DNA of 64,000 nucleotides from Streptomyces sp. NRRL S-455 (GCF_000717875.1 NZ_JOCT01000024.1:62001-126000); one strand, 5' to 3'. Counted from the first letter of the stretch, positions 55,743 through 64,000 are shown. Translations and numbers: made by a program. The notes: generated by a model from the letters alone, not told the origin.

Positions 55743-57359
55743 TTGAACAGGCACCACTGGTGGCGTGACGCAGTGATCTATCAGGTGTACGTCCGCAGCT
55801 TCCTGGACAGCACCGGCGACGGCATCGGCGATCTCGCCGGCGTCCGGGCCGGACTGCCGTACCTCAAGAAGCTCGGCGTCGACGGGATCTGGCTGAGCCC
55901 CTTCTATCCCTCGCCGCAGCACGACCACGGCTACGACGTGGCCGACTACTGCGACGTCGACCCTCTCTTCGGCGATCTCGCGGAGTTCGACCTGCTGGTC
56001 GGGGCCGCGCGGCGGCTCGGCATCAAGGTCCTGCTCGACATCGTCCCGAACCACTGCTCCAGCGATCACCCGTGGTTCCGCGAGGCGCTCGCCGCGGCGC
56101 CCGGCAGCCCGGCCCGGGCACGCTTCCACTTCGCCGACGGCCGCGGCCCGGACGGCGACGAGCCGCCCAACAACTGGCACTCGATGTTCGGCGGCCCCGC
56201 CTGGAGCCGGGTCACCGAGCCCGACGGCCGGCCCGGCCAGTGGTACCTGCACATGTTCGCGCCCGAGCAGCCCGACTGGAACTGGCGCAACCCGGAGATC
56301 GCCGCCGAGTTCGAGCGGATCCTCCGCTTCTGGCTCGACCGGGGCATCGACGGCTTCCGCATCGACGTCGCCGCCGGCCTCTTCAAGCACCCGGACCTGC
56401 CCGACTCCGACGACCCGGAGGCCGACGCCCGCACCCGCGACTCGGTCAACCCGCTCGCCTGGAACCAGCCCGAGGTGCACGACGTGTGGCGCCGCTGGCG
56501 GTCCATATGCGAGGAGTACACCGACCGTGACGGCCGCGAACGCCTGCTCGTCGGCGAGGTCTCCGTCCCGACCGCCCGCGAGCACGCCCAGTACGTCCGC
56601 CCCGACGAACTGCACCAGGCCTTCTTCTTCGACCTGCTCAGCGCCTCCTGGGACGCCGACGCCTTCCAGAAGGTCATCTCCGAGGCCATGCAGGACATCG
56701 CCGGGACCGGCTCGACGGTCACCTGGGTCCTCAACAACCACGACCAGGTCCGCACCGTCACCCGCTACGGCGAACCCGCCGAGGGCAGCGGACTCGGCGC
56801 CGCCCGGGCCCGCGCCGCCGCCCTGCTGATGCTGGCGCTGCCCGGAGCCGCCTACATCTACCAGGGCGAGGAGCTCGGGCTGCCCGAGGTCGTCGACCTG
56901 CCCGACGACGTGCTCACCGACCCGATCTTCCGCCGCACCGGCAGCAGGGCCCGCATCCGCGACGGCTGCCGGGTGCCGCTGCCCTGGTCGGGACAGGCCT
57001 CGCCGTTCGGCTTCACCAGCGGCACGGAGAGCGCCAAACCCTGGCTGCCCCAGCCCGAGTACTTCGCCGAGTACGCCACCGACCGGGCCCTCGCCGACAC
57101 CCGGTCCTTCTGGCACCTGTACCGCGACGGCCTCCAGCTCCGCTCCCAGCTCCCGCAGTTGGGCGAGGGCACACTGCGCTGGCTGGACACCCCGCCCGGC
57201 GTCCTGGCCTTCGAACGCGGTGACGACCTGGTGTGTGCCGTCAACTTCGGTACGGCCCCCACCCCCGCGCCGGTCTCCGGCACCCCGTTGCTCGCCAGCG
57301 GCCCCTGCCCGCCCGGAGTGCTCTCCGGCTCGACGGCCGCCTGGTGGATCCGTTCCTGA
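55743..57359 (+). CDS. GH13 alpha-glucosidase / oligo-1,6-glucosidase
   Basis: The 538-residue enzyme is a GH13 alpha-amylase-family barrel: WWRDAVIYQVYVRSF start, VDGIWLSPFYPSP, nucleophile Asp208 in GFRIDVAAG, acid/base Glu271 in LLVGEVS and transition-state Asp333 in NNHDQVR, with a C-terminal beta domain. It hydrolyses terminal alpha-glucosides in the cytosol; no signal peptide. The TTG at 55743 gives the usual family N-terminus; ATG at 55704 is possible but close to the presumed transcription start. It is followed by its ABC importer genes, so it acts on imported maltose, isomaltose or trehalose-like sugars. Confidence 0.88.
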   Translation: MNRHHWWRDAVIYQVYVRSFLDSTGDGIGDLAGVRAGLPYLKKLGVDGIWLSPFYPSPQHDHGYDVADYCDVDPLFGDLAEFDLLVGAARRLGIKVLLDIVPNHCSSDHPWFREALAAAPGSPARARFHFADGRGPDGDEPPNNWHSMFGGPAWSRVTEPDGRPGQWYLHMFAPEQPDWNWRNPEIAAEFERILRFWLDRGIDGFRIDVAAGLFKHPDLPDSDDPEADARTRDSVNPLAWNQPEVHDVWRRWRSICEEYTDRDGRERLLVGEVSVPTAREHAQYVRPDELHQAFFFDLLSASWDADAFQKVISEAMQDIAGTGSTVTWVLNNHDQVRTVTRYGEPAEGSGLGAARARAAALLMLALPGAAYIYQGEELGLPEVVDLPDDVLTDPIFRRTGSRARIRDGCRVPLPWSGQASPFGFTSGTESAKPWLPQPEYFAEYATDRALADTRSFWHLYRDGLQLRSQLPQLGEGTLRWLDTPPGVLAFERGDDLVCAVNFGTAPTPAPVSGTPLLASGPCPPGVLSGSTAAWWIRS

Positions 57360-57396
57360 ACTCCCCGCAAGTCAACTTCCCGAAGGGACATCAACG

Positions 57397-58722
57397 ATGA
57401 TGCGACGACGTACCACCCTGCTCACCGGCTGCACCGCCCTCGTCCTGGCGCTCGGCGCGACCGCCTGCGGCGGCGGCCCCGTCTCCGCCGGCGGCGGCGA
57501 CAAGGCACTCAGCGGCCAGACGGTCACCGTGGCCGGTGTCTGGTCCGGCACCGAGCAGAAGAACTTCCAGAAGGTGCTGGACGCCTTCACCGAGAAGACC
57601 GGCGCCAAGACGCAGTTCACGTCCACCGGCGACAACGTCTCCACCGTCGTCGGCAGCAAGATCGAGGGCGGCAACGCCCCCGACGTCGTGATGGTCCCGC
57701 AGGTCGGCGTGCTCAAGCAGTTCGCCGCCAAGGGCTGGCTCAAGCCCCTGTCGAAGAAGACGCAGGCATCCGTCGACGCCAACTACGCCGACGTCTGGAA
57801 GAACTACGGCACCGTCGACGGCACCCTCTACGGCCTCTACTTCAAGGCCGCCCACAAGTCGACCGTCTGGTACAGCCCCGACGCCCTCACCCAGGCCGGC
57901 GTGAAGCCGCCGAAGTCCTACGACGAGATGCTCAAGGCCGGGCAGACGGTGTCCGACTCCGGCCTCGCCGCCTTCTCCGTCGCCGGACAGGACGGCTGGA
58001 CCCTCACCGACTGGTTCGAGAACGTCTACCTCTCCCAGGCCGGACCCGAGAAGTACGACGCCCTCGCCGCGCACAAGCTGAAGTGGACCGACGCCTCCGT
58101 CGTCGACGCCCTCACCACGCTCGGCAAGCTCTTCAAGGACAAGCAGCTCATCGCGGGCGGCCAGAAGGGCGCCCTGAACACCGACTTCCCCGGCTCGGTG
58201 GAGAAGGTGTTCGGGCCCGAGCCCGAGGCCGGCATGGTCTACGAGGGCGACTTCGTCGCCGGCGTCGCCAAGGACCAGTTCGGCAAGACCATCGGCGAGG
58301 ACGCGAACTTCTTCCCGTTCCCGGCCGTCGGCGGCGGCGAGGCACCGGTCGTCAGCGGCGGTGACGCCGCCGTCGTCCTCAAGGACGGCAAGAACCAGAA
58401 GGCCGCCCAGGCCCTCCTGGAGTACCTGGCGACCCCGGAGGCCTCCGCGGTGTGGGCCGAGGCGGGCGGCTTCCTCTCCCCGAACAAGAAGCTCGACCTC
58501 GCGAAGTACGGCGACGACGTCACCCGGGCCACCGCCAAGTCCCTCGTCCAGGCCGGGGACTCGGTCCGCTTCGACATGTCCGACCAGGCCCCGGCGGCCT
58601 TCGGCGGCACGAAGGGCGCCGGCGAGTGGAAGCTCCTCCAGGACTTCCTGCGCGACCCCTCCGACCCGAAGGGCACCGCGGCGAAGCTGGAGGCCGCGGC
58701 GGCCAAGGCGTACCAGGACTGA
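57397..58722 (+). CDS. Sugar-binding lipoprotein of ABC transporter
   Basis: The 441-residue protein has a lipoprotein signal peptide (Arg-rich start, hydrophobic 6-20, lipobox ATAC with Cys near 24) and a solute-binding domain (VAGVWSGTEQKNFQKVLDAF; MVYEGDFVAG; YLATPEASAVWAEAGGFLSP) of the AglE/alpha-glucoside type. GAAGGG precedes the ATG. It delivers sugar to the permeases encoded next. No ATPase gene is adjacent; the general ATPase MsiK serves many such streptomycete transporters. Confidence 0.9.
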   Translation: MMRRRTTLLTGCTALVLALGATACGGGPVSAGGGDKALSGQTVTVAGVWSGTEQKNFQKVLDAFTEKTGAKTQFTSTGDNVSTVVGSKIEGGNAPDVVMVPQVGVLKQFAAKGWLKPLSKKTQASVDANYADVWKNYGTVDGTLYGLYFKAAHKSTVWYSPDALTQAGVKPPKSYDEMLKAGQTVSDSGLAAFSVAGQDGWTLTDWFENVYLSQAGPEKYDALAAHKLKWTDASVVDALTTLGKLFKDKQLIAGGQKGALNTDFPGSVEKVFGPEPEAGMVYEGDFVAGVAKDQFGKTIGEDANFFPFPAVGGGEAPVVSGGDAAVVLKDGKNQKAAQALLEYLATPEASAVWAEAGGFLSPNKKLDLAKYGDDVTRATAKSLVQAGDSVRFDMSDQAPAAFGGTKGAGEWKLLQDFLRDPSDPKGTAAKLEAAAAKAYQD

Positions 58723-58728
58723 TAGGTC

Positions 58729-60093
58729 ATGACTGCCACTCTCGTGAAAGAGACGAGCCCTCCCGCGCCGCCCGGCCCGGCCGCCGACCGCACGCGGCGC
58801 CTGCGGCGGCGCGGCAGGATCGTCGCCCTGCTGTTCGTCTTCCCCGCGCTGCTGCTGCTCGGCGCGCTCGTCGTCTACCCGGTGCTGTTCAGCATCGGCC
58901 GCAGCTTCTTCGACGCCTCCGGCACGACCTTCGTCGGCGGCGACAACTACACCGAGATGTTCCGCGACCCCGCGACCCTCAACGCCGTCCGCAACACGGC
59001 CATCTGGGTCGTCGTGGCCCCGGCGCTGCTGACCGGGCTCGGCCTGATCCTGGCCGTCCTGGTGGAGAAGGTCCGCTGGGCCACCGCTTTCAAGCTGCTG
59101 CTCTTCATGCCGATGGCGGTGTCCTTCCTCGCCGCCGGCATCATCTTCCGGCTCGCGTACGACGAGGACCCGGACAAGGGCGTCCTCAACGCGGCGGTCG
59201 TCTCCGTCCACGACGCCTTCGAGGGTTCGTCCTCCTACCCGACGGCCCGGGCGCGTGACGGGCAGGGCCTGACGAAGGAGAAGGACGGCTCGTACCGCAC
59301 GAGCACGGCCGTCTCGCCCGGGGACGCGGTGACGCTGGGCCTGGTCGGCGTGCAGCCGGGCGACCTGCCCGGCGACGCCCGGCCCGCCTCGGGGGCGGCG
59401 GGGCAGAAGGCCGCCGCGGACGAACTGCGCGGTGTCGTCTACCTCGACTTCACGCCCGGCGGGGGAGGCGAGCAGGGCAAGGTCGACGCGCGGGAGAGCG
59501 GACTGCCCCAGATGCAGGTCGAGGCGGTCCGCGACGGCAAGGCGGTCGCCACGGCGACCACCGCCTCCGACGGTTCCTTCCGCTTCGAGGGACTCGAAGC
59601 CGGCTCCTACCAGGTGAAACTGCCGTCGTCCAACTTCGCCCCGCCCTACGAGGGCGTCTCCTGGCTCGGACCGGCGCTGGTCACCCCCGCGATCATCGGG
59701 GCGTACCTGTGGATCTGGACCGGCTTCGCCATGGTGCTGATCGGGGCGGGCCTGGCGACGCTGCCCCGGGACGCCCTGGAGGCGGCGCGGATGGACGGCG
59801 CGAACGAGTGGCAGATCTTCCGGCGGATCACCGTGCCGCTGCTGGCCCCTGTCCTGACGGTCGTCTTCGTGACGCTGGTGATCAACGTGATGAAGGTCTT
59901 CGACCTCGTCTACATCATCGCGCCCGGCCCGGTGCAGGAGGACGCGACCGTGCTCGCGACGCAGATGTGGCTGGTGTCGTTCGGCGGCGGCAACAACCAG
60001 GGGCTCGGCAGCGCGCTCGGTGTGCTGCTCCTGCTGCTGGTGGTCCCGGCCATGGTGTTCAACGTCCGCCGTTTCAAGAGGAGTCAGCGATGA
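58729..60093 (+). CDS. Sugar ABC transporter permease with an inserted extracellular domain
   Basis: The 454-residue permease has the standard MalF-type framework (helices near 30-55, 90-112, 122-143, 313-335, 365-400, 425-445) and the EAA-loop ALEAARMDGANEWQIFRRI. Between the third and fourth helices is an insertion of about 165 residues (145-312) predicted to face outward, whose end (about 258-300; SDGSFRFEGLEAGSYQVKL) looks like a Cna-B/carboxypeptidase-regulatory beta-sandwich. In E. coli MalF a different inserted P2 domain docks the binding protein, so this one may do likewise. It overlaps the next permease by 4 bp. Confidence 0.9.
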   Translation: MTATLVKETSPPAPPGPAADRTRRLRRRGRIVALLFVFPALLLLGALVVYPVLFSIGRSFFDASGTTFVGGDNYTEMFRDPATLNAVRNTAIWVVVAPALLTGLGLILAVLVEKVRWATAFKLLLFMPMAVSFLAAGIIFRLAYDEDPDKGVLNAAVVSVHDAFEGSSSYPTARARDGQGLTKEKDGSYRTSTAVSPGDAVTLGLVGVQPGDLPGDARPASGAAGQKAAADELRGVVYLDFTPGGGGEQGKVDARESGLPQMQVEAVRDGKAVATATTASDGSFRFEGLEAGSYQVKLPSSNFAPPYEGVSWLGPALVTPAIIGAYLWIWTGFAMVLIGAGLATLPRDALEAARMDGANEWQIFRRITVPLLAPVLTVVFVTLVINVMKVFDLVYIIAPGPVQEDATVLATQMWLVSFGGGNNQGLGSALGVLLLLLVVPAMVFNVRRFKRSQR

Positions 60094-60929
60094 ACGCGGT
60101 TCGGCGCGGACTGGGCAACGGGGTCGTCCAGGCCTTCCTCGTCGTGGTGGGCCTGGTGTGGATGACGCCGCTGGCCGGGCTGTTCCTGTCCTCGCTGCGG
60201 TCCGCCGAGGACACGGCGAAGGGCGGCTGGTGGACGGTGTTCACCAGTCCCGGGCAGCTGTCCTTCGACAACTACTCGTCGCTGCTGCAGAACGCGGGCA
60301 TCACGCAGGCGTTCTGGAACACGGTGCTGATATCGGTGCCGGCGACCTTGCTGGTCGTGGTGATCGCGGCGCTCGCCGGATACGCCTTCGCGTGGCTGGA
60401 CTTCCCCGGGCGGGAGGCGATCTTCCTCGTCGTGGTCGCGCTGCTGGTGGTGCCCGTGCAGATCGGGCTGCTGCCGGTCGCGAAACTCTTCGGGCAGCTG
60501 GGGCTGTTCGGCACGATTCCCGGTGTCGTCCTCTTCCACGTCGCCTACGGACTGCCCTTCGCGGTGTTCCTGCTGCGGAACTACTTCGCCGAGATGCCGA
60601 AGGAGATGCTGGAAGCCGCCCGGATGGACGGCGGCAGTGAGTGGCGTATCTTCACGCGGCTCGTGCTGCCCGTGGGGCGGCCTGCGATCGCCTCGCTGGC
60701 CATCTTCCAGTTCCTGTGGGTGTGGAACGACATGCTGGTGGCGTTGCTCTTCGCGGACAGCGCGTCGCAGCCGCTGACGGTGGAACTCCAGTCGCAGATC
60801 CGCCAGTTCGGCAGCAACATCGACGTCCTGGCGCCCGGGGCGTTCCTGTCCCTGGTCGTCCCGGTCGTGGTCTTCTTCGCGTTCCAGCGGCACTTCGTGC
60901 AGGGGGTGATGGCGGGCTCGGTAAAGTAG
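60090..60929 (+). CDS. Sugar ABC transporter permease (MalG type)
   Basis: The 279-residue permease has six predicted helices and the EAA-loop MLEAARMDGGSEWRIFTRL for ATPase docking. GAGGAG precedes the ATG. It forms the import channel with the preceding permease. End of the glucosidase operon. Confidence 0.93.
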   Translation: MNAVRRGLGNGVVQAFLVVVGLVWMTPLAGLFLSSLRSAEDTAKGGWWTVFTSPGQLSFDNYSSLLQNAGITQAFWNTVLISVPATLLVVVIAALAGYAFAWLDFPGREAIFLVVVALLVVPVQIGLLPVAKLFGQLGLFGTIPGVVLFHVAYGLPFAVFLLRNYFAEMPKEMLEAARMDGGSEWRIFTRLVLPVGRPAIASLAIFQFLWVWNDMLVALLFADSASQPLTVELQSQIRQFGSNIDVLAPGAFLSLVVPVVVFFAFQRHFVQGVMAGSVK

Positions 60930-60946
60930 CCCGCCCCATCGGCCGG

Positions 60947-61792
60947 CTAGCCGTCCACCGCCGCCACGGAGCGCTCCACATGGGCGCGCAGGCTGCGCGG
61001 TGGGCGGCCGGTGAGCCGTTCGACCGTGTCGGTGACCCGGTCCTCGGCCCCCTCGGCGATGTCCCGGTCCAGACCGGCGAGGACCGCGGCGAACTCCGGC
61101 GGGAGGGTTCGTGCCAGCCGGTCGCGCAGCTGCTCGTAGGTCAGCCGCCGGTGGGTCACTCGGCGCCCCGTCACCTCGCTGAGCACGGCGGCGGCGTCGT
61201 CGTAACTCAGCGCCTGCGGCCCGGTGACGACCAGATCGCCGCCCGCGTCGCGGTCGCAGGTCAGCGCGTGCACGGCGACGGCGGCGATGTCGTCGGCGTC
61301 CACGAAGGCCACGCGCCCCTCGCCCGTCGCGGTCCGCACGATCCCTTCTTCCCGGATGCTCCGGGCGTGCTCGTGCTCGCCGGTGAGGTTCTGCATGAAC
61401 CACGAGGGCCGCAGGGCCGCCCAGGTCTCGAACAGGCCGGGCAGGGCCTGCTGCACCTGTCCGACGGCCGGGCCGCCGGAGGGGATCGCAGAGGATCCGA
61501 GCAGCACCGCCCGGCCCACCCCGGACGCGCGGGCCCGTTCCAGGAACGGCAGCATGACGGCGGCGGGGTCGGGGTCCCCGACCGGCGGGACCAGATAGAC
61601 CCGGTCCACGCCCTGCAGCGCCTCCTCGAACGTCCCCGGGGCGTACCAGTCGAAACGGACCGCCTCGGCACCGGCGACGGGGACCGCGCGGCGGCTCGCG
61701 GCCCGCACCCGCAGCCCTCGCGCGGTGAGCAGTCGGGCCACGCGCCCGCCGGTCGTGCCGGTGGCGCCGATGACGAGGGTGGCGGCGCTCAC
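60947..61792 (-). CDS. NmrA-like NAD(P)-binding reductase
   Basis: The 281-residue protein begins with a nucleotide-binding VIGATGTTGG (residues 7-16) and has SSAIPSGG and RPSWFMQNL typical of NmrA/atypical SDR proteins, which act as redox sensors or isoflavone-type reductases. No YxxxK catalytic pair is evident in the usual place. GTG start overlapping the NTF2-like gene's stop (GTGA); the pair is controlled by the divergent TetR. Substrate unknown. Confidence 0.85.
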   Translation of the reverse strand: MSAATLVIGATGTTGGRVARLLTARGLRVRAASRRAVPVAGAEAVRFDWYAPGTFEEALQGVDRVYLVPPVGDPDPAAVMLPFLERARASGVGRAVLLGSSAIPSGGPAVGQVQQALPGLFETWAALRPSWFMQNLTGEHEHARSIREEGIVRTATGEGRVAFVDADDIAAVAVHALTCDRDAGGDLVVTGPQALSYDDAAAVLSEVTGRRVTHRRLTYEQLRDRLARTLPPEFAAVLAGLDRDIAEGAEDRVTDTVERLTGRPPRSLRAHVERSVAAVDG

Positions 61793-62229
61793 CGGGCGCT
61801 CCCCGCGAAGTCGGCCGCGCCGTCCTGGGGCAGGGCGAGCGGGTTCCAGTAGTCGCGATAGTGGGTGAAACGGCCGTCGGCGACCGTCACCACGGCGATG
61901 TACGTCATGTCGTAAGGCGCCCGGCTCGCGACCAGCCGCCCCACCGCGCGCATCTCCACCACGACGGTCGCCGGGTCGTCGGTCCGGTGGATCGTCAGGT
62001 CGGGGGTCGCCTGCAGGTCGATGTGGTCGGGGTAGTCCCGCATGTAGTCGAGGACGGCGGCCTTGCCCTCCAGCCGCCTCGGCCACCCCTCGGGCGCGAA
62101 CGGGAACTCCATGACGCCGTCGTCGTCCCAGAGTTCCACCCAGCCGGAGATGTCCTTGTCGAGCAGCAGCCGCAGACTGTGGCGGAACACGTCGGCCGGT
62201 GAGGTGGATGTAGTCGTGGATGAAGTCAT
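61789..62229 (-). CDS. NTF2-like (SnoaL/ketosteroid isomerase fold) protein
   Basis: A 146-residue NTF2-like alpha+beta cone: helix DVFRHSLRLLLDKDISGWVEL, then DDDGVMEFPFAPEGWPRRLEG, and the C-terminal VADGRFTHYRDYWNPLA. Members are small enzymes or ligand-binding proteins such as ketosteroid isomerases and SnoaL cyclases. GGAGGGA precedes the ATG. First gene of the pair repressed through the triple operator upstream. Confidence 0.88.
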   Translation of the reverse strand: MTSSTTTSTSPADVFRHSLRLLLDKDISGWVELWDDDGVMEFPFAPEGWPRRLEGKAAVLDYMRDYPDHIDLQATPDLTIHRTDDPATVVVEMRAVGRLVASRAPYDMTYIAVVTVADGRFTHYRDYWNPLALPQDGAADFAGSAR

Positions 62230-62250
62230 GGGAGTCCCTCCGCTACGATG

Positions 62251-62322
62251 CGGACTGCTGGTCCGCTTAAGAAAGAATACGGACTCGCGGTCCGGTTACG
62301 CAAGATACGGACCTGGAGTCCG
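62251..62322. promoter_or_regulatory. Three TetR operators, CGGAC-N5-GTCCG
   Basis: Identical half-sites recur at 62251-62265, 62280-62294 and 62308-62322, spaced 29 and 28 bp (about three helical turns) apart. They fill the divergent gap between the NTF2-like gene and the TetR gene and should be bound cooperatively by the TetR at 62355. Confidence 0.85.
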
Positions 62323-62354
62323 CTTACTCGGTCGGAGGAGACGGAGGCATTCCC

Positions 62355-62936
62355 GTGCCCGAACGCAAGCCCCGCGCGGACGCCCTGCGCAACCGCGAGT
62401 CCGTCCTGGCGGCGGCCGACCGGCTCTTCGCCGCGTGCGCGAGCCCCGAGGACGTCACCATGGCCGACATCGCCGCCGCCGCCGGCGTCGGCAAGGGCAC
62501 CCTCTTCCGCGGCTTCGGCGACCGCACGGGCCTGATCCGCGCGCTCTACGAGTCCCGGCTCGAACCGATCCGCCACGCCGTCGCCGAGGGCCCCCAGCCG
62601 CTCGGACCCGCGACGCCTCCCGCCGAACGCGTCCCGGCCCTGCTCGACGCCCTGCTCTGCTTCAAGCTCGACCACCGGCACCTGTCCGTGGCCCTGGAGG
62701 GCACGGCGAGCGACAGCCCCTACCGCGCCGCACACTACGACTGGTGGCACGGCACGCTCCGGGACGTCCTGGAACAGCTCCCCGGTCTCCCCGACGCCGG
62801 CTTCGCCGCCCACGCGCTGCTGGCCGCGGTCCGCGCGGACCTCGTCGACCACCTCACCGACCGGGAGCACATGACGCGTGAGCGGCTCAGGGCGGATCTG
62901 GCCGCGTACACCGCACGGGTGCTGGGCGGCGGCTGA
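62355..62936 (+). CDS. TetR-family transcriptional regulator
   Basis: The 193-residue regulator has the TetR helix-turn-helix (NRESVLAAADRLFA; TMADIAAAAGVGKGTLFRGF, about 13-55) and a C-terminal TetR_C helical domain. GTG with GGAGG upstream. It diverges from the NTF2-like/NmrA pair across three identical operators, so it almost certainly represses both directions. Confidence 0.92.
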   Translation: MPERKPRADALRNRESVLAAADRLFAACASPEDVTMADIAAAAGVGKGTLFRGFGDRTGLIRALYESRLEPIRHAVAEGPQPLGPATPPAERVPALLDALLCFKLDHRHLSVALEGTASDSPYRAAHYDWWHGTLRDVLEQLPGLPDAGFAAHALLAAVRADLVDHLTDREHMTRERLRADLAAYTARVLGGG

Positions 62937-62945
62937 GCGCGGGAA

Positions 62946-62994
62946 CACCGGAGCGGCCGGACCCCTGCGATCAGGGGTTCCGGCCGCTCCGGTG
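62946..62994. terminator. Bidirectional terminator between tetR and pgl
   Basis: A 22-bp stem with one bulged base (62946-62967 with 62972-62994) and a 4-nt loop, 9 bp after the tetR stop and 25 bp past the convergent pgl stop. Confidence 0.88.
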
Positions 62995-63019
62995 AAGAAG
63001 CCGCTCGGCGTGCGCGCGG

Positions 63020-63805
63020 TCAGGCGGACGCCGGCGGGTACAGCGACCGCGGCAACTGCGAGGCCGCCGCCGCGTCCAGCAGCCACAGCGTCCGGGACCG
63101 GCCATAGGCGCCCGCCGCCGGTGCCTGCACCTCGCCCGCCCCCGACAGCGCGATCGCCGCCGCCTGCGCCTTGTCCTCACCGGCCGCGAGAAGCCACACC
63201 TCACGGGCGGCACGGATCGCCGGCAGCGTCAGCGTCACCCGCGTCGGCGGCGGCTTCGGCGCGCCGTGGACACCGACGACCGTACGGTCCGTCTCGCGCA
63301 CCGCGGGCAACTCCGGGAACAGCGACGCGACATGCGTGTCCGGCCCGACGCCCAGCATCAGCACGTCGAACGTCGGCACGGGGCCATGGTTCTCCGGGCT
63401 CGCCGCTGCCGCCAGTTCCTCCGCGTAGGCGGCCGCCGCCGCGTCCACGTCGTCGCCGTACGGGCCGTCCGACGCCGGCATCGCGTGCACCCGCTTCGGA
63501 TCGAGCGGCACCGCGTCCAGCAGTGCCTCCCGCGCCTGCGTGACATTGCGCTCCGGGTCGCCCTCCGGCAGGAACCGCTCGTCCCCCCACCAGAGGTCGA
63601 GCCGGCTCCAGTCGATCGCGTCCCGGGCGGGCGCCGCGGCCAGCGCGGCCAGCAGGCCGTTGCCGTTGCGGCCGCCCGTCAGGACCACGGACGCCGAGCC
63701 CCGGGAGGCCTGCGCGTCCACGATCCTGGTGATCAGCCGGGCCGCCGCGGCCTGCGCCATCAGCTCCTTGTCGCGGTGCACGACCAGCTGCGGTGCCGTA
63801 CTCAC
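63020..63805 (-). CDS. pgl: 6-phosphogluconolactonase
   Basis: The 261-residue enzyme has the DevB/Pgl signatures LTGGRNGNGLLAAL near residue 42, LWWGDERFLP near 71, SDGPYGDD and LGVGPDTHVASLFPE, where the family's catalytic His sits. It hydrolyses 6-phosphogluconolactone in the oxidative pentose-phosphate pathway. GTG start, overlapping the stop of the upstream gene (GTGA). In streptomycetes it follows zwf and opcA and lies near pgi; the segment at 50.5-62.9 kb now separates it from pgi. Confidence 0.94.
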   Translation of the reverse strand: MSTAPQLVVHRDKELMAQAAAARLITRIVDAQASRGSASVVLTGGRNGNGLLAALAAAPARDAIDWSRLDLWWGDERFLPEGDPERNVTQAREALLDAVPLDPKRVHAMPASDGPYGDDVDAAAAAYAEELAAAASPENHGPVPTFDVLMLGVGPDTHVASLFPELPAVRETDRTVVGVHGAPKPPPTRVTLTLPAIRAAREVWLLAAGEDKAQAAAIALSGAGEVQAPAAGAYGRSRTLWLLDAAAASQLPRSLYPPASA

Positions 63806-64000
63806 TTCGTCGTCGACCTCCGTACCGGTTCCAACTCGGGCGGTTCCTGCTTCACCGGTGCCTGCGCCGTCGCCTCCGCAGCGGGTGCTTTCGCAGCCTT
63901 CTCGACGGGAGCGGGGAGCGCGAGCCGTCCCCCTTCGCCGCCTCGCTCGCCGCTTTTGGGCTCTCCTTTGGCCACCGGTTCCTCCAGCGAGGCCCGCGGC
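63802..64000 (-). CDS. opcA: C-terminal end of a gene, probably opcA (partial)
   Basis: Only the last 65 codons are in the window. They encode an Ala/Pro/Glu/Lys-rich tail ending RRSTTK with no diagnostic motif. The call rests on the GTGA overlap with pgl and the common order zwf-opcA-pgl, in which OpcA assembles glucose-6-phosphate dehydrogenase. The frame continues off the right edge. Confidence 0.5.
   Translation of the reverse strand, partial: PRASLEEPVAKGEPKSGERGGEGGRLALPAPVEKAAKAPAAEATAQAPVKQEPPELEPVRRSTTK

Overview
The window is high-GC actinobacterial DNA, almost certainly from a Streptomyces chromosome. The evidence is the very high G+C at third codon positions, frequent GTG starts, long antisense shadow frames, the sporulation regulator WhiA, mycothiol-type enzymes, and gene orders familiar from streptomycete core chromosomes: uvrC-rapZ-glmR-whiA, gap-pgk-tpiA-secG, and pgi beside 6-phosphogluconolactonase.

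Layout. 0-7.3 kb: pseudouridine catabolism (psuG and a PfkB kinase), a VOC protein, ogt, a secreted glycerophosphodiesterase, an MHYT membrane sensor and uvrB. 7.4-17.7 kb: an accessory-looking block. A leftward, translationally coupled operon (alpha/beta hydrolase, caspase-like VMAP protein, MoxR-type AAA ATPase, vWA-TerD fusion) diverges from a rightward terD, a large TerD/FtsK-like gene, and terC. The terC leader carries a yybP-ykoY (manganese) riboswitch. 17.9-26.2 kb: an MHS transporter, aroQ, two gene remnants, a TetR/FAD-oxidoreductase/DHA2-exporter set, an MBL hydrolase and a mycothiol-dependent isomerase. 26.4-34.7 kb: uvrA, YceI with a divergent XRE regulator, a LacI-regulated sugar kinase, another HTH regulator and a 53-residue protein. 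34.9-43.2 kb: uvrC-rapZ-glmR-whiA and a secreted M14 carboxypeptidase. 43.4-50.4 kb: gap, pgk, tpiA, secG, an RbpA paralogue, an MFS exporter and pgi. 50.5-62.9 kb: an accessory segment with a PadR-controlled ABC exporter, an alpha-glucosidase/sugar-uptake operon and a TetR-controlled pair. 63.0 kb to the end: 6-phosphogluconolactonase and the end of a gene that is probably opcA.

How the genes work together. Four dispersed repair genes (ogt, uvrB, uvrA, uvrC) and one MFS exporter each carry a match to the actinobacterial RecA-independent DNA-damage promoter (TTGTCRGTG-N8-TAnnnT). In ogt, uvrB and uvrC the -10 box sits so close to the ATG that the mRNA should be leaderless. The 7.4-17.7 kb block has the parts of a vWA-MoxR-VMAP ternary conflict system (predicted caspase effector, AAA chaperone, vWA adaptor), here joined to the TerD/TerC metal-stress module by a TerD domain fused to the vWA subunit. 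The phosphoglucose isomerase at 48.9 kb ends early and lacks the C-terminal catalytic-lysine motif, exactly where the 50.5-62.9 kb segment begins. That suggests the segment's arrival cut the gene.

Limits. Functions come from reading sequence motifs. No searches or structure predictions were run, and start codons are chosen from ribosome-binding sites, promoter spacing and overlaps.
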